From the NCBI GenBank assembly GCA_002839765.1, contig PGYR01000022.1, forward strand, positions 1 to 59,997: a stretch of DNA of 59,997 nt. The letters run 5' to 3'. This DNA is from Ignavibacteriae bacterium HGW-Ignavibacteriae-4 (GTDB lineage Bacteria > Bacteroidota > Ignavibacteria > Kapaibacteriales > UBA2268). The position numbers were made by a program, and so were the translations under genes. The notes under the pieces are model-generated. The model saw nothing but the letters and a program-made list of their open reading frames with translations. It was not told where the DNA came from and searched no databases. This document shows, in pieces, positions 10,193 through 18,497 of the stretch (the first letter of the stretch is position 1; each line of letters begins with the position of its first letter).

Positions 10193-11082
10193 GATATAGT
10201 ATTATCATAATATTTTTCATTGCTTTTTCTCTTTGCTTATCGGCAAAGGAAATAGATTTGAAATATGGTGAAACTTATATTTTTAAATTGAAAAATGGCG
10301 ATTTGGTAACTGGATTAGTTAACAATGAAGTCGAAGTAAAAGACTTTGGAAAGGGGATTTCTGTTGAGACTCAGCTTGGCGAAGCTGTGATATTCTACGA
10401 CCAGATAGAAGAGTATAGATTAGAAGAAGAGCAATACAGACACGCACATAGAGTTTACTTTATGCCGACTGCTGTACCAATAGGTGATAACCACTTCATA
10501 GGTGATTTCGAATTACTTTTCCTATATGGTGGATTTGGGATTATGGATAAGATTTCCATAACTGCTGGTAGGAGTATAATACCGACTATCCGTAGTGAAG
10601 AACAAATAACGGATTTGAACGTCAAATTTACAATCATAGAAGAAGAGTATGAAGATTTCGAAGGTAAGCTACATGTAGCACTCGGGGGCAATCTATCCTT
10701 CGTGAATAATGATAATAGATTAATCCATGCCTATGGGGTAGCGACATTCCAGAAAAAACGCTCTAGATTGTCACTGGCACTATTCTCCAAACTAGGCTCA
10801 AAAGATTTCTATAGACCAAGTTTCAAAGATAATTTCTTTGATATCAACTATGCTAATGGAGCTATGGGAATAGCTATTGGTTTAGACACAAAGTTCACGA
10901 GCTGGCACGATATACACTTCATAGGTGAGATGTGGAATGCAAACATAGCAAAGCCACAAGACACGGGTGTACTACTCGGTTTTAGACTAGCGAATACGAA
11001 ATTTGGTGCTGATTTTGGATTAGCATTTTTCACTACTCCAGTCGTTGCTCCATTTTTTAGCTTTGTTTGGACACCTTTTTAA
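10189..11082 (+). CDS. Exported protein of unknown function
   Basis: No family recognised. I chose the TTG at 10189, which overlaps the rlmN stop as TTGA, because it gives a clean 297-residue precursor starting RYSIIIIFFIAFSLCLSAKE, a Sec signal peptide. The ATG at 10141 would add 16 residues buried in rlmN. The mature part starts with a small beta-rich module (YGETYIFKLKNGDLVTG). It continues with alternating hydrophobic/polar strands and ends in aromatic Phe (FFSFVWTPF), which fits a small outer-membrane or periplasmic beta protein. A C-terminal Phe is typical of BAM substrates. The envelope location is inference from the signal peptide and composition. Confidence 0.6.
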   Translation: MRYSIIIIFFIAFSLCLSAKEIDLKYGETYIFKLKNGDLVTGLVNNEVEVKDFGKGISVETQLGEAVIFYDQIEEYRLEEEQYRHAHRVYFMPTAVPIGDNHFIGDFELLFLYGGFGIMDKISITAGRSIIPTIRSEEQITDLNVKFTIIEEEYEDFEGKLHVALGGNLSFVNNDNRLIHAYGVATFQKKRSRLSLALFSKLGSKDFYRPSFKDNFFDINYANGAMGIAIGLDTKFTSWHDIHFIGEMWNANIAKPQDTGVLLGFRLANTKFGADFGLAFFTTPVVAPFFSFVWTPF

Positions 11083-11093
11083 TTGGATTTACT

Positions 11094-11101
11094 TATATTT
11101 G
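11094..11101 (+). promoter_or_regulatory. TAnnTTTG -7 element for gatC-kdsB
   Basis: TATATTTG lies 25 bp before the gatC start, with TTTG 24 bp further upstream (11066-11069) as a loose -33 element. The sequence match is good; activity is inferred. Confidence 0.5.
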
Positions 11102-11126
11102 TAGATAATAAAAAACAGAAATAGAA

Positions 11127-11414
11127 ATGGAAAATACTAAAGAAATAATAGATAACGTTTCTAAGCTAGCTCACCTAGAGTTCAGCGAAGATGAACTAAA
11201 AGCTATAACTCCTCAATTCAGCAAAATCTTGGATTATATAGATGAGCTGAGTAAAATAGACCTAGAAGGAGTAGAGCCAATGACTCATGTATTAGAAGAT
11301 ACTAATGTAATGAGAGAAGATATAGTAAAAGAATCTATCTCCGTGAAAGATGCACTTAAAAATGCGCCAAAACACAATGACATATTCTTCAAAGTACCTA
11401 AGGTATTCGATTGA
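11127..11414 (+). CDS. gatC: Asp/Glu-tRNA amidotransferase subunit C
   Basis: A 95-residue small subunit of the GatCAB transamidosome, which converts misacylated Glu-tRNA-Gln (or Asp-tRNA-Asn) to the amide form. The family pattern is clear: VSKLAHLEFSEDELK at the start, then the linker GVEPMTHVLE and the C-terminal VPKVFD. gatA and gatB are not in the window, which is common in this group. asnS is present at 39171, so the complex is probably needed mainly for Gln-tRNA. The stop TGA overlaps a TTG of the kdsB frame, so the two genes are probably co-transcribed. Confidence 0.95.
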   Translation: MENTKEIIDNVSKLAHLEFSEDELKAITPQFSKILDYIDELSKIDLEGVEPMTHVLEDTNVMREDIVKESISVKDALKNAPKHNDIFFKVPKVFD

Positions 11415-11431
11415 ACCCTTATGAACGACAG

Positions 11432-12172
11432 ATGACAGCTGTGGGAGTTATCCCTGCAAGGCTATCTTCTACCCGATTCCCTGGTAAACTATTAGAACGG
11501 ATAAATGGCAAATCGCTCATAGCTATGGTATATGAGAATGCTCAAAAAGCAACATCATTAGAGAAAGTTGTTATAGCTACTGAAGATGAAGCTATAGCGG
11601 CAGAAGCCGAGGCAATAGGAGCTGATTATATATTGACCCCTAATACTTTTGCTACGGGTACTGATAGAATAGCATGGGCTTGCAGAAGACTAGACCTTCA
11701 CCACGATATAGTATTCAATATACAAGGTGATGAGCCACTTCTATCCCCAAAATTGATAGATGATTTATTCGTTGGGTTTTCTACCTCATTGTGTCAAGTA
11801 GGTACTTTAGTAAAAAGAATAGAAACTGAAGAAGAATTGGGCAATCCAAATGTTGTTAAAGTCGTTAGAAATATGGACGGAGAAGCCTTGTATTTCTCTC
11901 GTAGTCCTATCCCATATTACAGAAATAAACCACAAGACCACCTAAAGCAAAACCACTATTGGAAACATATTGGTCTATACGCATACCGTTCTGATGCATT
12001 AGAGTTATTTTCTAGATTGGAGCAAACTGATCTTGAGATAGCAGAGAGTTTGGAGCAGTTACGATTGTTGCAAAACAACTCGAAATACTTCTGTATGGAA
12101 ACCAAGGAAGAAATAATGGGAATTGATACACCTGAGGATTTCGAAAAGCTAAAGAGCTTAATCCAAAACTAA
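11432..12172 (+). CDS. kdsB: 3-deoxy-manno-octulosonate cytidylyltransferase
   Basis: Cytosolic enzyme that activates Kdo with CTP to CMP-Kdo for the LPS inner core. The nucleotide-binding N-terminus VIPARLSSTRFPGK and the block NIQGDEPLL (about residue 100) are diagnostic. The ATG at 11432 puts 6 residues before IPAR, as in known KdsB proteins. An upstream in-frame TTG at 11411, overlapping the gatC stop, would add 7 residues and cannot be excluded. The gene ends convergently with the next gene: its TAA (12170-12172) overlaps the opposing stop at 12169. Confidence 0.95.
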   Translation: MTAVGVIPARLSSTRFPGKLLERINGKSLIAMVYENAQKATSLEKVVIATEDEAIAAEAEAIGADYILTPNTFATGTDRIAWACRRLDLHHDIVFNIQGDEPLLSPKLIDDLFVGFSTSLCQVGTLVKRIETEEELGNPNVVKVVRNMDGEALYFSRSPIPYYRNKPQDHLKQNHYWKHIGLYAYRSDALELFSRLEQTDLEIAESLEQLRLLQNNSKYFCMETKEEIMGIDTPEDFEKLKSLIQN

Positions 12173-12864
12173 TGCTTTTTCTTTTGTAAAGCATCATCTC
12201 TATTCAATCCACGAGGGATATCATAGTAATCATCTTTCTTTTTTTCAGGAGTTGGTACTTCTGATTTCTCATCTTTTAGAGCTTCTTTTATCAGATCTAA
12301 AGTCTTATCACCTTCTACTTTTTTAGCAACTCTCTTTCTTACTTTAGGTAGCGGAGACAATCTTGAGTTGTTTACTTCATTATATACTTGCTCGTAATAA
12401 GCTAAATTGTATTTATTAGCGAAATTAGAAATTTTAGGAGCAAACTTAAGTATTCTATAATCATCTACTTTATAAAAATCATTTGTTGAAGATATGACTT
12501 TGCAAATACCAAGTGAATCGAGGGCATAGAAATAATCTTTGATTGGAATACAGATTCTATTACTTAGGTTTAGTACTGGCATACCCATTGTCAGTAAGAT
12601 ACGTTGCTTAGCGACTATATAGGTAAGTAAATTACTGTTTGGAGCTAACTGAAGCTCTTTTCCATCGAAGCTAATACCAGCAGAATCTTTCTTATATTCA
12701 TCTATTATGCACGAAGTAGTGTATTCGAAATCAGAGTATTCGTAACCCATATTATTGATTACGTTCACGCTCTTTAACCGACCGCTTTGGTTAGCCACAG
12801 TAATAGTCTTCGATACAAGACCGAATGGGAACAATAATAATAATATAAAAAATGCCGACTTCAT
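12169..12864 (-). CDS. Exported protein with stalk-like (copper amine oxidase N-terminal-like) domain
   Basis: A 231-residue precursor with a signal peptide (MKSAFFILLLLFPFGLVSK). The central part (about residues 70-120: APNSNLLTYIVAKQRI, then RICIPIKDYFYALDS) resembles the stalk module found before N-acetylmuramoyl-L-alanine amidase domains in related bacteria. Here no amidase follows; the C-terminus is a charged, Lys-rich tail (KKKDDYYDIPRG...QKKKH). It may be a periplasmic wall-binding protein or a truncated amidase relative. The domain match is tentative. The start codon sits in the loop of a hairpin (12851-12882). The 3' end overlaps kdsB convergently by 4 bp. Confidence 0.6.
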   Translation of the reverse strand: MKSAFFILLLLFPFGLVSKTITVANQSGRLKSVNVINNMGYEYSDFEYTTSCIIDEYKKDSAGISFDGKELQLAPNSNLLTYIVAKQRILLTMGMPVLNLSNRICIPIKDYFYALDSLGICKVISSTNDFYKVDDYRILKFAPKISNFANKYNLAYYEQVYNEVNNSRLSPLPKVRKRVAKKVEGDKTLDLIKEALKDEKSEVPTPEKKKDDYYDIPRGLNRDDALQKKKH

Positions 12865-12882
12865 ATATTATAAATCGGCATT
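12851..12882 (-). promoter_or_regulatory. Terminator-like hairpin that encloses the next gene's start codon
   Basis: On the minus strand AATGCCGA pairs perfectly with TCGGCATT across a 16-nt loop and is followed by TTTTT. It lies 25 bp past the FKBP stop and looks like that gene's intrinsic terminator. However, the loop contains the ATG (12864-12862) of the stalk-like protein, and codons 3-4 of that gene form the 3' arm. It could be a terminator, a translation-control hairpin, or both. Confidence 0.55.
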
Positions 12883-12906
12883 AAGTTCTATAACTTTAGT
12901 TTTATC

Positions 12907-13710
12907 TTATAATCCGGGGGGACGTTGCATTTTCTGTCTGTATTCTTCAACAGTAGATATTATCTGTACTAACTCTATTTTCAAGATAACTACAGAATTA
13001 GGTGGGATTTTCGAACCACTACCATCCGTACCGAAAGCAAGTTTAGGAGGGATTACAAACTCATAAACATCACCAACACCCATCATCATTAGAGCTTCAC
13101 GGAATCCAACTACTAAACCTTCTATTGGCATATCAATTGGTTTTCCTTTCTCAAATGTGTTTTCAAATTCATCACCATTAAGTAATGTTCCCTTTATATG
13201 GGCAGCTACTACCATATTCTCTGCAGGCTTAGCCCCACTTCCAACTTTAATTGGTTTGTATTGCAGTCCAGTAGGTGTTTCTTTCCAACCTTCTTTCTTA
13301 ATATTCTCAGCTAAATACTTAGGACCAAGTTCTATAAATGATTTACCTACCTCTTTCATATCTTCCATTTTCTTGTTGTATCTTAGTCTCTCGGCCTCAG
13401 TCTGTATTTTTTGAATTTCGGTAATTAATTTGAATCTTTCTTCTTCTCCAAGTAGTGGAGTTCTCTTCTCTATGCCGTCTATGATACCTGCTATTAGATA
13501 ATCGAAGTTAATCGTGCTATTAGCACTATCCATCATATTTATACCTTTCGATATATCATACCCAAATGTATAACTCATCCTATCTACAACCGTCGCCGGC
13601 TTAGCTAAGTCTTCTTTTCTTTCATATCCATCATACTTTTCGGGGCCATCATTTTTACTGCAAGCAGAAAATATAGCAGACAAAAAGACAATTAAAATTA
13701 TTTTTTTCAT
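12907..13710 (-). CDS. FKBP-type peptidyl-prolyl cis-trans isomerase lipoprotein
   Basis: Envelope protein-folding catalyst of the Mip/FkpA class. The signal peptide ends in a lipobox (AIFSAC, Cys at residue 17), so it should be lipid-anchored. The N-terminal helical dimerisation domain is at about 40-145 (MSYTFGYDISKGINMM...). The FKBP domain is at about 150-255, with the usual landmarks GTLLNGDEFENTF, GFREALMMMGVGD and IPPKLAFG, then IPPNSVVILKIELV. It is 267 residues, close to other Mip-like proteins. It is the upstream neighbour of the stalk-like gene on the minus strand, with the hairpin at 12851 between them. Confidence 0.93.
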   Translation of the reverse strand: MKKIILIVFLSAIFSACSKNDGPEKYDGYERKEDLAKPATVVDRMSYTFGYDISKGINMMDSANSTINFDYLIAGIIDGIEKRTPLLGEEERFKLITEIQKIQTEAERLRYNKKMEDMKEVGKSFIELGPKYLAENIKKEGWKETPTGLQYKPIKVGSGAKPAENMVVAAHIKGTLLNGDEFENTFEKGKPIDMPIEGLVVGFREALMMMGVGDVYEFVIPPKLAFGTDGSGSKIPPNSVVILKIELVQIISTVEEYRQKMQRPPGL

Positions 13711-13749
13711 ACTTGTTCCTTGTTTTCTTTTAATAACAGTTGAAATAGA

Positions 13750-14709
13750 TTATTGTTTCAAATCTTCGTTATCTAAATTGTAAACGATTGTAAATAAATT
13801 TATTTTTCTGTATTGATCGCATACCATTTCGGCGTATTTTTTCGAGTAATATGAGCCAATAGAATATGCTACCCCGCCGGAAGTATTCACCCTCACCGTG
13901 TTAGGGATAATAGTCTCTACGACCTCGTGGTGTTCTGGATTCTGAGGGACTATAAGTACACTATATTTGTTTTCCTGTGCTTTACCATCGGTAGTATATT
14001 CTACTATCAAACCTATTAATTCAGTTTGTATTAGTTCTTCTTCTACACTAACTACATTGTCTGCTGTAATCAAGGCTTCTATCATGCTTTGCATGTGAAG
14101 CGCCTGCTCTTTGGGAGGATTTGTTATCAGATAATTAGTCATAGAATCTCGTAATAGAATGAAATTATAACTATCCCCAACTTTTCTATTCTTATTCATC
14201 TCATCTACTGAATAATTGATATTCCATTCCTTTGCGAAAGCCTCGATAATCTCTCTTTCCTTAGGATCAAGATCATCATCTATCATTGCAATCTGATGTA
14301 GAATACTAATTATAATTTCTGCATTAGATGGCTTGAACATTTTCTTTAATAAATAAGTAGATTCTTTTTTCTCTAACTTTAAAGCAGATTTAGCGAGTTG
14401 CCATAGATTTCGAGTACTCTTCCCTTTCACCCATAGCCCCGTGGATATTAGCAGGAAGACAAATGATTCGACCAAGTAGAGGGAAGTATCTACTATGGAG
14501 AGTACATCCGTTTCTACCCATACATAATAGAATATCCAAAGTATACAATTACCGATTAGTAAAAGAATACCTGTAATAGACTGCGAAGCAGCTACTTCTT
14601 CTTCATGCTTTCTTTTCCAAATCTTATTTATACGTAGATATACTTGCACAGTAGTTACGAAAACTGAGACTTGAGTAAGCACTAATATTATGGAAATAAA
14701 ATCTTTCAT
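13750..14709 (-). CDS. Membrane protein with TerB-like domain
   Basis: A 319-residue protein with three predicted membrane segments near the N-terminus (residues about 3-25, 43-66 and 74-92). A cytosolic helical domain at about 125-240 contains IISILHQIAMIDDDLDPKER, which is characteristic of TerB-like (tellurite-resistance B / co-chaperone-like) acidic helical repeats. The last 60 residues (SGGVAYSIGSYYSKKYAEMV) recall a SPOR-type fold, but weakly. No function can be assigned; TerB-like domains often act as metal-linked scaffolds. It lies 39 bp upstream of the FKBP gene on the same strand and may share its transcript. Confidence 0.65.
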   Translation of the reverse strand: MKDFISIILVLTQVSVFVTTVQVYLRINKIWKRKHEEEVAASQSITGILLLIGNCILWIFYYVWVETDVLSIVDTSLYLVESFVFLLISTGLWVKGKSTRNLWQLAKSALKLEKKESTYLLKKMFKPSNAEIIISILHQIAMIDDDLDPKEREIIEAFAKEWNINYSVDEMNKNRKVGDSYNFILLRDSMTNYLITNPPKEQALHMQSMIEALITADNVVSVEEELIQTELIGLIVEYTTDGKAQENKYSVLIVPQNPEHHEVVETIIPNTVRVNTSGGVAYSIGSYYSKKYAEMVCDQYRKINLFTIVYNLDNEDLKQ

Positions 14710-14861
14710 TCAATTCTGTTGCAATTTATTTTATAAAGATAAAAAAAGGCAGTGTCAAATAAAACAAAGTCTGTAAATTAAATCTATATTTTTTATCTAG
14801 CTATAATAACAAATCAATCGTTTTGTTGAAATATATTAATCTACAATTAACAAAAAATTGT

Positions 14862-14869
14862 TAAATTTG
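14862..14869 (+). promoter_or_regulatory. TAnnTTTG -7 promoter element
   Basis: TAAATTTG lies 31 bp before the ATG of the OmpA/PD40 gene at 14901. This is the Bacteroidota-type -7 consensus at a normal leader distance. Confidence 0.5.
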
Positions 14870-14900
14870 TCTTATAAATTCTATAAATACATGGACAAAT

Positions 14901-17009
14901 ATGAAAAAGTACTTTTTTATCTTATTTCTAGTTATTACAGCACCCTTATTCTCTCAAAAGTTAATATACAATCAGAATTTCGATGGCAAATTAGAGCCCA
15001 AAAATCTGACATTAGATGAACGTGAGGATAAGAAAGGTGAAATAGACGATGGTTATTATACTTTTAGCTACGTTTCTGGAGACAATACTAAATTCAGTAT
15101 CGAGCTATTGGATATCAAAGATCTTGCTACCAGCAACTATACTATAGAAACAAAAATGGAGTATCAAGACGGTTCAGAAGATATGCCTTTCGGATTAGTC
15201 TTGAATTCGAATAATGATGCGGATGATTTTTACTTGTTCTCTATATCTGACAATGGTTTTTTTAGAATTCAATCTTATTATAATGATGAATATCATGAAC
15301 AGGTGGGATGGACTAAGACAGATGCTGTGAATCAAGGAGGCTCAAATGTGTTACGAGTAGAGCGTATCAACTACATAGCAAGATATTATATAAACGGTGT
15401 AAATGTATATAATGATGAATACTTTATACCAAATGGTTATTGGTGTGGATTCTTTCTTACGGAGGAAGGTCAAGAAATAGAAGTTGATTATCTCAAATTT
15501 TGGGAGTCTGAAAAAACTATTGATCTGATTGATAATCCATTGACTGATATAGAGAAGATTGTACTAACAGAACTAAATAGCGAGACTGATGAACTATCTC
15601 CAAGAATAGCGCCAGACGGAAAGACAATATTTTTCACGAGGGATGACCACCCTGAGCATTTCGGTTCTAACAATAACCAAGATATATGGTTTTCAGAATT
15701 AAAAGATGGCAAATGGGGCAAACCGAAAATAATGCCTAAGCCTATTAATAATAGTGGTTCTAATTCCCTGATAACAATAACTCCTGATTACAACACTGTA
15801 TATTTGTCAAATCTATATGATAAAAATGGTGAGCCAGACGGTTCTGGTATGTCAATTTCTAAGAGGAACTCAATGGGTTGGGAAGTACCAACTAAAGTAG
15901 AAATTGATAATTTTCACAATAGTAATCAATATGTATCATACTTTATGTCTCAAGATAAAAAAATACTTTTCACTGCTATAGAAACAGAAAGTAGCAGAGG
16001 AAGTATGGATTTATATTTAAGTAAATTAGAAGATGATGGTAGCTACACAGAGCCAGTTAATTTGGGAGATAATATCAATACTTTTGCTGATGATTTTAAT
16101 CCATTTCTTGCTGCCGATAATACGACGCTTTACTATATTTCTGCTGGTTTACCCGGTTATGGTAGAGAAGATGTTTGGGTTACGAAAAGACTAGATGACA
16201 CATGGATGAATTGGTCAAAACCTAAAAACTTAGGTCCTGCAATAAATAGTAGTGGTAGAGAATTCGCTTTCACCCTTACTGCGAAAGGCGATGAAGCATA
16301 CATGATTTCTTATGAGAAATTAGAGGGTTCAAAGGGCGCTGGCGATATAGTAAAAGTACAACTTTCCAAATCGGCTCAACCTGACCCAGTCGTATTAGTA
16401 TATGGGAAAGTGCTGAACAAGAAAACTAATGAGCCAATAGCTGCTAGTATTGAGTATTTCGGATTGAAAGATGATAAAAATTACGGTAATGCTACTTCAA
16501 ATCCAGAAACAGGAGAATACAAGATTATCTTACCTCGAGGAGTGAACTATGGCTTCAAATCTAGTGCTAAAGGGTTTATCTCAGTTTCAGAGAACTTAGA
16601 TTTGACTGAATTAAAAGAGTACAAAGAGATAGAAAAGAATCTTTACTTAGTGCCTGTCGAAATAGGGCAAACTATCCGATTGAATAATATATTCTTCGAT
16701 ACTGGTCTTGCTATATTGAGAGAAGAATCTGAAAACGAGCTAGAGAACTTGAAGAAATTGCTTTCGGATAATTCTAAGATGACTATTGAAGTATCAGGTC
16801 ATACGGACAATGTAGGTAATGATGCTAATAATATGAAGCTATCTTCAGATAGAGCGCAAGCCGTAGTACAGTGGCTATTAGACAAGGGAATAAACACTAG
16901 TAGATTAACATCTAAAGGATACGGCGAAACTAAGCCAATTGGTAGTAACTCAACTGAAGAAGGCAAACAATTGAACAGAAGAGTAGAATTTACGATTATT
17001 ACTCAGTAA
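14901..17009 (+). CDS. OmpA-family outer-membrane protein with PD40 repeats
   Basis: A 702-residue exported protein. A signal peptide (MKKYFFILFLVITAPLFSQ) precedes a lectin-like beta-sandwich (about 20-205). WD40-like PD40 beta-propeller repeats follow (about 225-470; pattern ELSPRIAPDGKTIFFTRDD). A carboxypeptidase-regulatory-like domain comes next (about 495-580), and the C-terminal OmpA peptidoglycan-binding domain is at about 595-702 (VSGHTDNVGNDANN, LSSDRAQAVVQWL, GYGETKPIGSN...NRRVEF). The OmpA domain should tether it to peptidoglycan. In related bacteria this architecture accompanies T9SS components and gliding or outer-membrane stability proteins, but a specific role here is inference. 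The 3' end overlaps the convergent gene at 16999 by 11 bp. Confidence 0.88.
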   Translation: MKKYFFILFLVITAPLFSQKLIYNQNFDGKLEPKNLTLDEREDKKGEIDDGYYTFSYVSGDNTKFSIELLDIKDLATSNYTIETKMEYQDGSEDMPFGLVLNSNNDADDFYLFSISDNGFFRIQSYYNDEYHEQVGWTKTDAVNQGGSNVLRVERINYIARYYINGVNVYNDEYFIPNGYWCGFFLTEEGQEIEVDYLKFWESEKTIDLIDNPLTDIEKIVLTELNSETDELSPRIAPDGKTIFFTRDDHPEHFGSNNNQDIWFSELKDGKWGKPKIMPKPINNSGSNSLITITPDYNTVYLSNLYDKNGEPDGSGMSISKRNSMGWEVPTKVEIDNFHNSNQYVSYFMSQDKKILFTAIETESSRGSMDLYLSKLEDDGSYTEPVNLGDNINTFADDFNPFLAADNTTLYYISAGLPGYGREDVWVTKRLDDTWMNWSKPKNLGPAINSSGREFAFTLTAKGDEAYMISYEKLEGSKGAGDIVKVQLSKSAQPDPVVLVYGKVLNKKTNEPIAASIEYFGLKDDKNYGNATSNPETGEYKIILPRGVNYGFKSSAKGFISVSENLDLTELKEYKEIEKNLYLVPVEIGQTIRLNNIFFDTGLAILREESENELENLKKLLSDNSKMTIEVSGHTDNVGNDANNMKLSSDRAQAVVQWLLDKGINTSRLTSKGYGETKPIGSNSTEEGKQLNRRVEFTIITQ

Positions 17010-17430
17010 GTTTTTGTTTGAATTTTTTCAAGTCGTTTAGTAGATAAATAATACCGAACGCTTGGTAAATAGCTACTATGAACACAACATTGTTGTTCTT
17101 GAGTGAAAAAGAACTAACGAAAAGAAATGCTATCAGGTATCCCACCAGGGATACCATAGTATGATTGACTAGTGCTATTACTTTCGATTCGCCTTGATTT
17201 ATCTTAGAGTGAACGAAAGTATAAATAGCTAAAGGAATAAACGAGCCAAATAAAGCACCCAAAGTTGCTAATACAAACGCAAATAGTAAACTCAAAGGTA
17301 ATGAACTATCGAAGCTCATACTGTCACTAAACATAATTGGCAACCCAATAATAAGCACAATATTAGCAGTTAAGATAGACTGAATCCATACCTTAGTGAA
17401 CCTCTTTATATAAGTAGATATGCTAATCAT
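16999..17430 (-). CDS. Small integral membrane protein, unknown
   Basis: A 143-residue protein with four hydrophobic segments (about 18-35, 46-72, 85-106 and 111-131) and short charged loops. It looks like an inner-membrane protein of the DUF-type four-helix class. No family was recognised and no catalytic residue stands out. It begins one base after the stop of the upstream gene at 17432, so the two are surely co-transcribed. It overlaps the OmpA gene convergently. Confidence 0.6.
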   Translation of the reverse strand: MISISTYIKRFTKVWIQSILTANIVLIIGLPIMFSDSMSFDSSLPLSLLFAFVLATLGALFGSFIPLAIYTFVHSKINQGESKVIALVNHTMVSLVGYLIAFLFVSSFSLKNNNVVFIVAIYQAFGIIYLLNDLKKFKQKLTE

Positions 17431-17431
17431 A

Positions 17432-18352
17432 TTAATCTTTGTAAGTGGTTATAACTTTGAATTCCATTTCAACTTTCTTTGGATTTTCAGTGCCGATTTC
17501 TGCTTTTAGCATAGAGTACCCATTCATTTCTTGTTTTACTCTTGCTTCTTTTATCCAGCCCGTAGTCTTATCTAATTTGATTTCTGAACCAACAATGCCA
17601 GTTAACTGGTATGTATATGGAGTTTGGTTATTATATTCCTCTTCTTTCGATTTATAAGAGATTAGTGTTCCTACACCAGTTATAATATAATTTTCATCTG
17701 TTTCATTTTCAAATTTGTACAAAGTATTAATACGAATAGGCATATTTTTATTTAAAACTGACTCTGCTTTCCATTGTCTGCCAATATCTACTGGCTCTGG
17801 AGGGAATATAGCAGTGATAGTCTCGAAGCTAGATTTGAAATTTTCTTTACCAAATGAGCTTCTAAGATTGGCTTCTAGTTGTTTTCTTACTATTGGATCT
17901 AATTGTTGAATTGTTTCGAAAGCTTTAGAAAATAATCCTTCGAAATTTGATATATCAACTATTTTCCCCCTTTCCGTCATTGTAATTCCGAATTTAGTAT
18001 CTCTTAATGCTGCTAGGAGGATAGAAATATAATCATTAGTGTCTTTTGGATTCTCTGAGTTATAAGTCATATCATACCCTTGGGCAGAAACACCCATACT
18101 CAAACTGTCGTAAACGACATCCATTGTATAGATATTCTCTTCTTTGCTCGTCACAGTATATGTCATACTACCACTCATAGACATAAGCAAATCTATTTCC
18201 TCACTACTCAAAACCTGGTTAATTATAGTTTTGGTATTCATAGTCTGATGATAAGATTCACCTACCTTCAAATTGAATTTGAGGTCTGTTTTTGCAAATG
18301 TAGATTGTGAAAGAAAAATAAATGAAGCTATTATAATCAGTATTCTTGACAT
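17432..18352 (-). CDS. Exported DUF6263-like protein
   Basis: A 306-residue precursor with a signal peptide (SRILIIIASFIFLSQSTFAK). The mature protein begins FNLKVGESYHQTMNTKTIIN and contains the block MTERGKIVDISNFEG and IGRQWKAES. This beta-rich pattern is typical of the DUF6263 family of secreted proteins in Bacteroidota and relatives, whose function is unknown. It is the first gene of a two-gene unit with the membrane protein at 16999, and it is divergent from queA across 145 bp. Confidence 0.65.
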   Translation of the reverse strand: MSRILIIIASFIFLSQSTFAKTDLKFNLKVGESYHQTMNTKTIINQVLSSEEIDLLMSMSGSMTYTVTSKEENIYTMDVVYDSLSMGVSAQGYDMTYNSENPKDTNDYISILLAALRDTKFGITMTERGKIVDISNFEGLFSKAFETIQQLDPIVRKQLEANLRSSFGKENFKSSFETITAIFPPEPVDIGRQWKAESVLNKNMPIRINTLYKFENETDENYIITGVGTLISYKSKEEEYNNQTPYTYQLTGIVGSEIKLDKTTGWIKEARVKQEMNGYSMLKAEIGTENPKKVEMEFKVITTYKD

Positions 18353-18497
18353 ATTAATATTAGTATTTTAAATGATTTGAGATTTATTGAATTCACAATT
18401 TACGAAATATTGGGATGTTATTAAATGGAGGTATTCTAATTACAAATAATATTTCTCTTAAATTGCACTAATTAGAAAACGAAAAACATCAGAAATT

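Noticed and set aside
11127-11414. gatC without gatA and gatB as an anomaly
   Set aside because: Gat genes are often scattered in this group, so this is ordinary.
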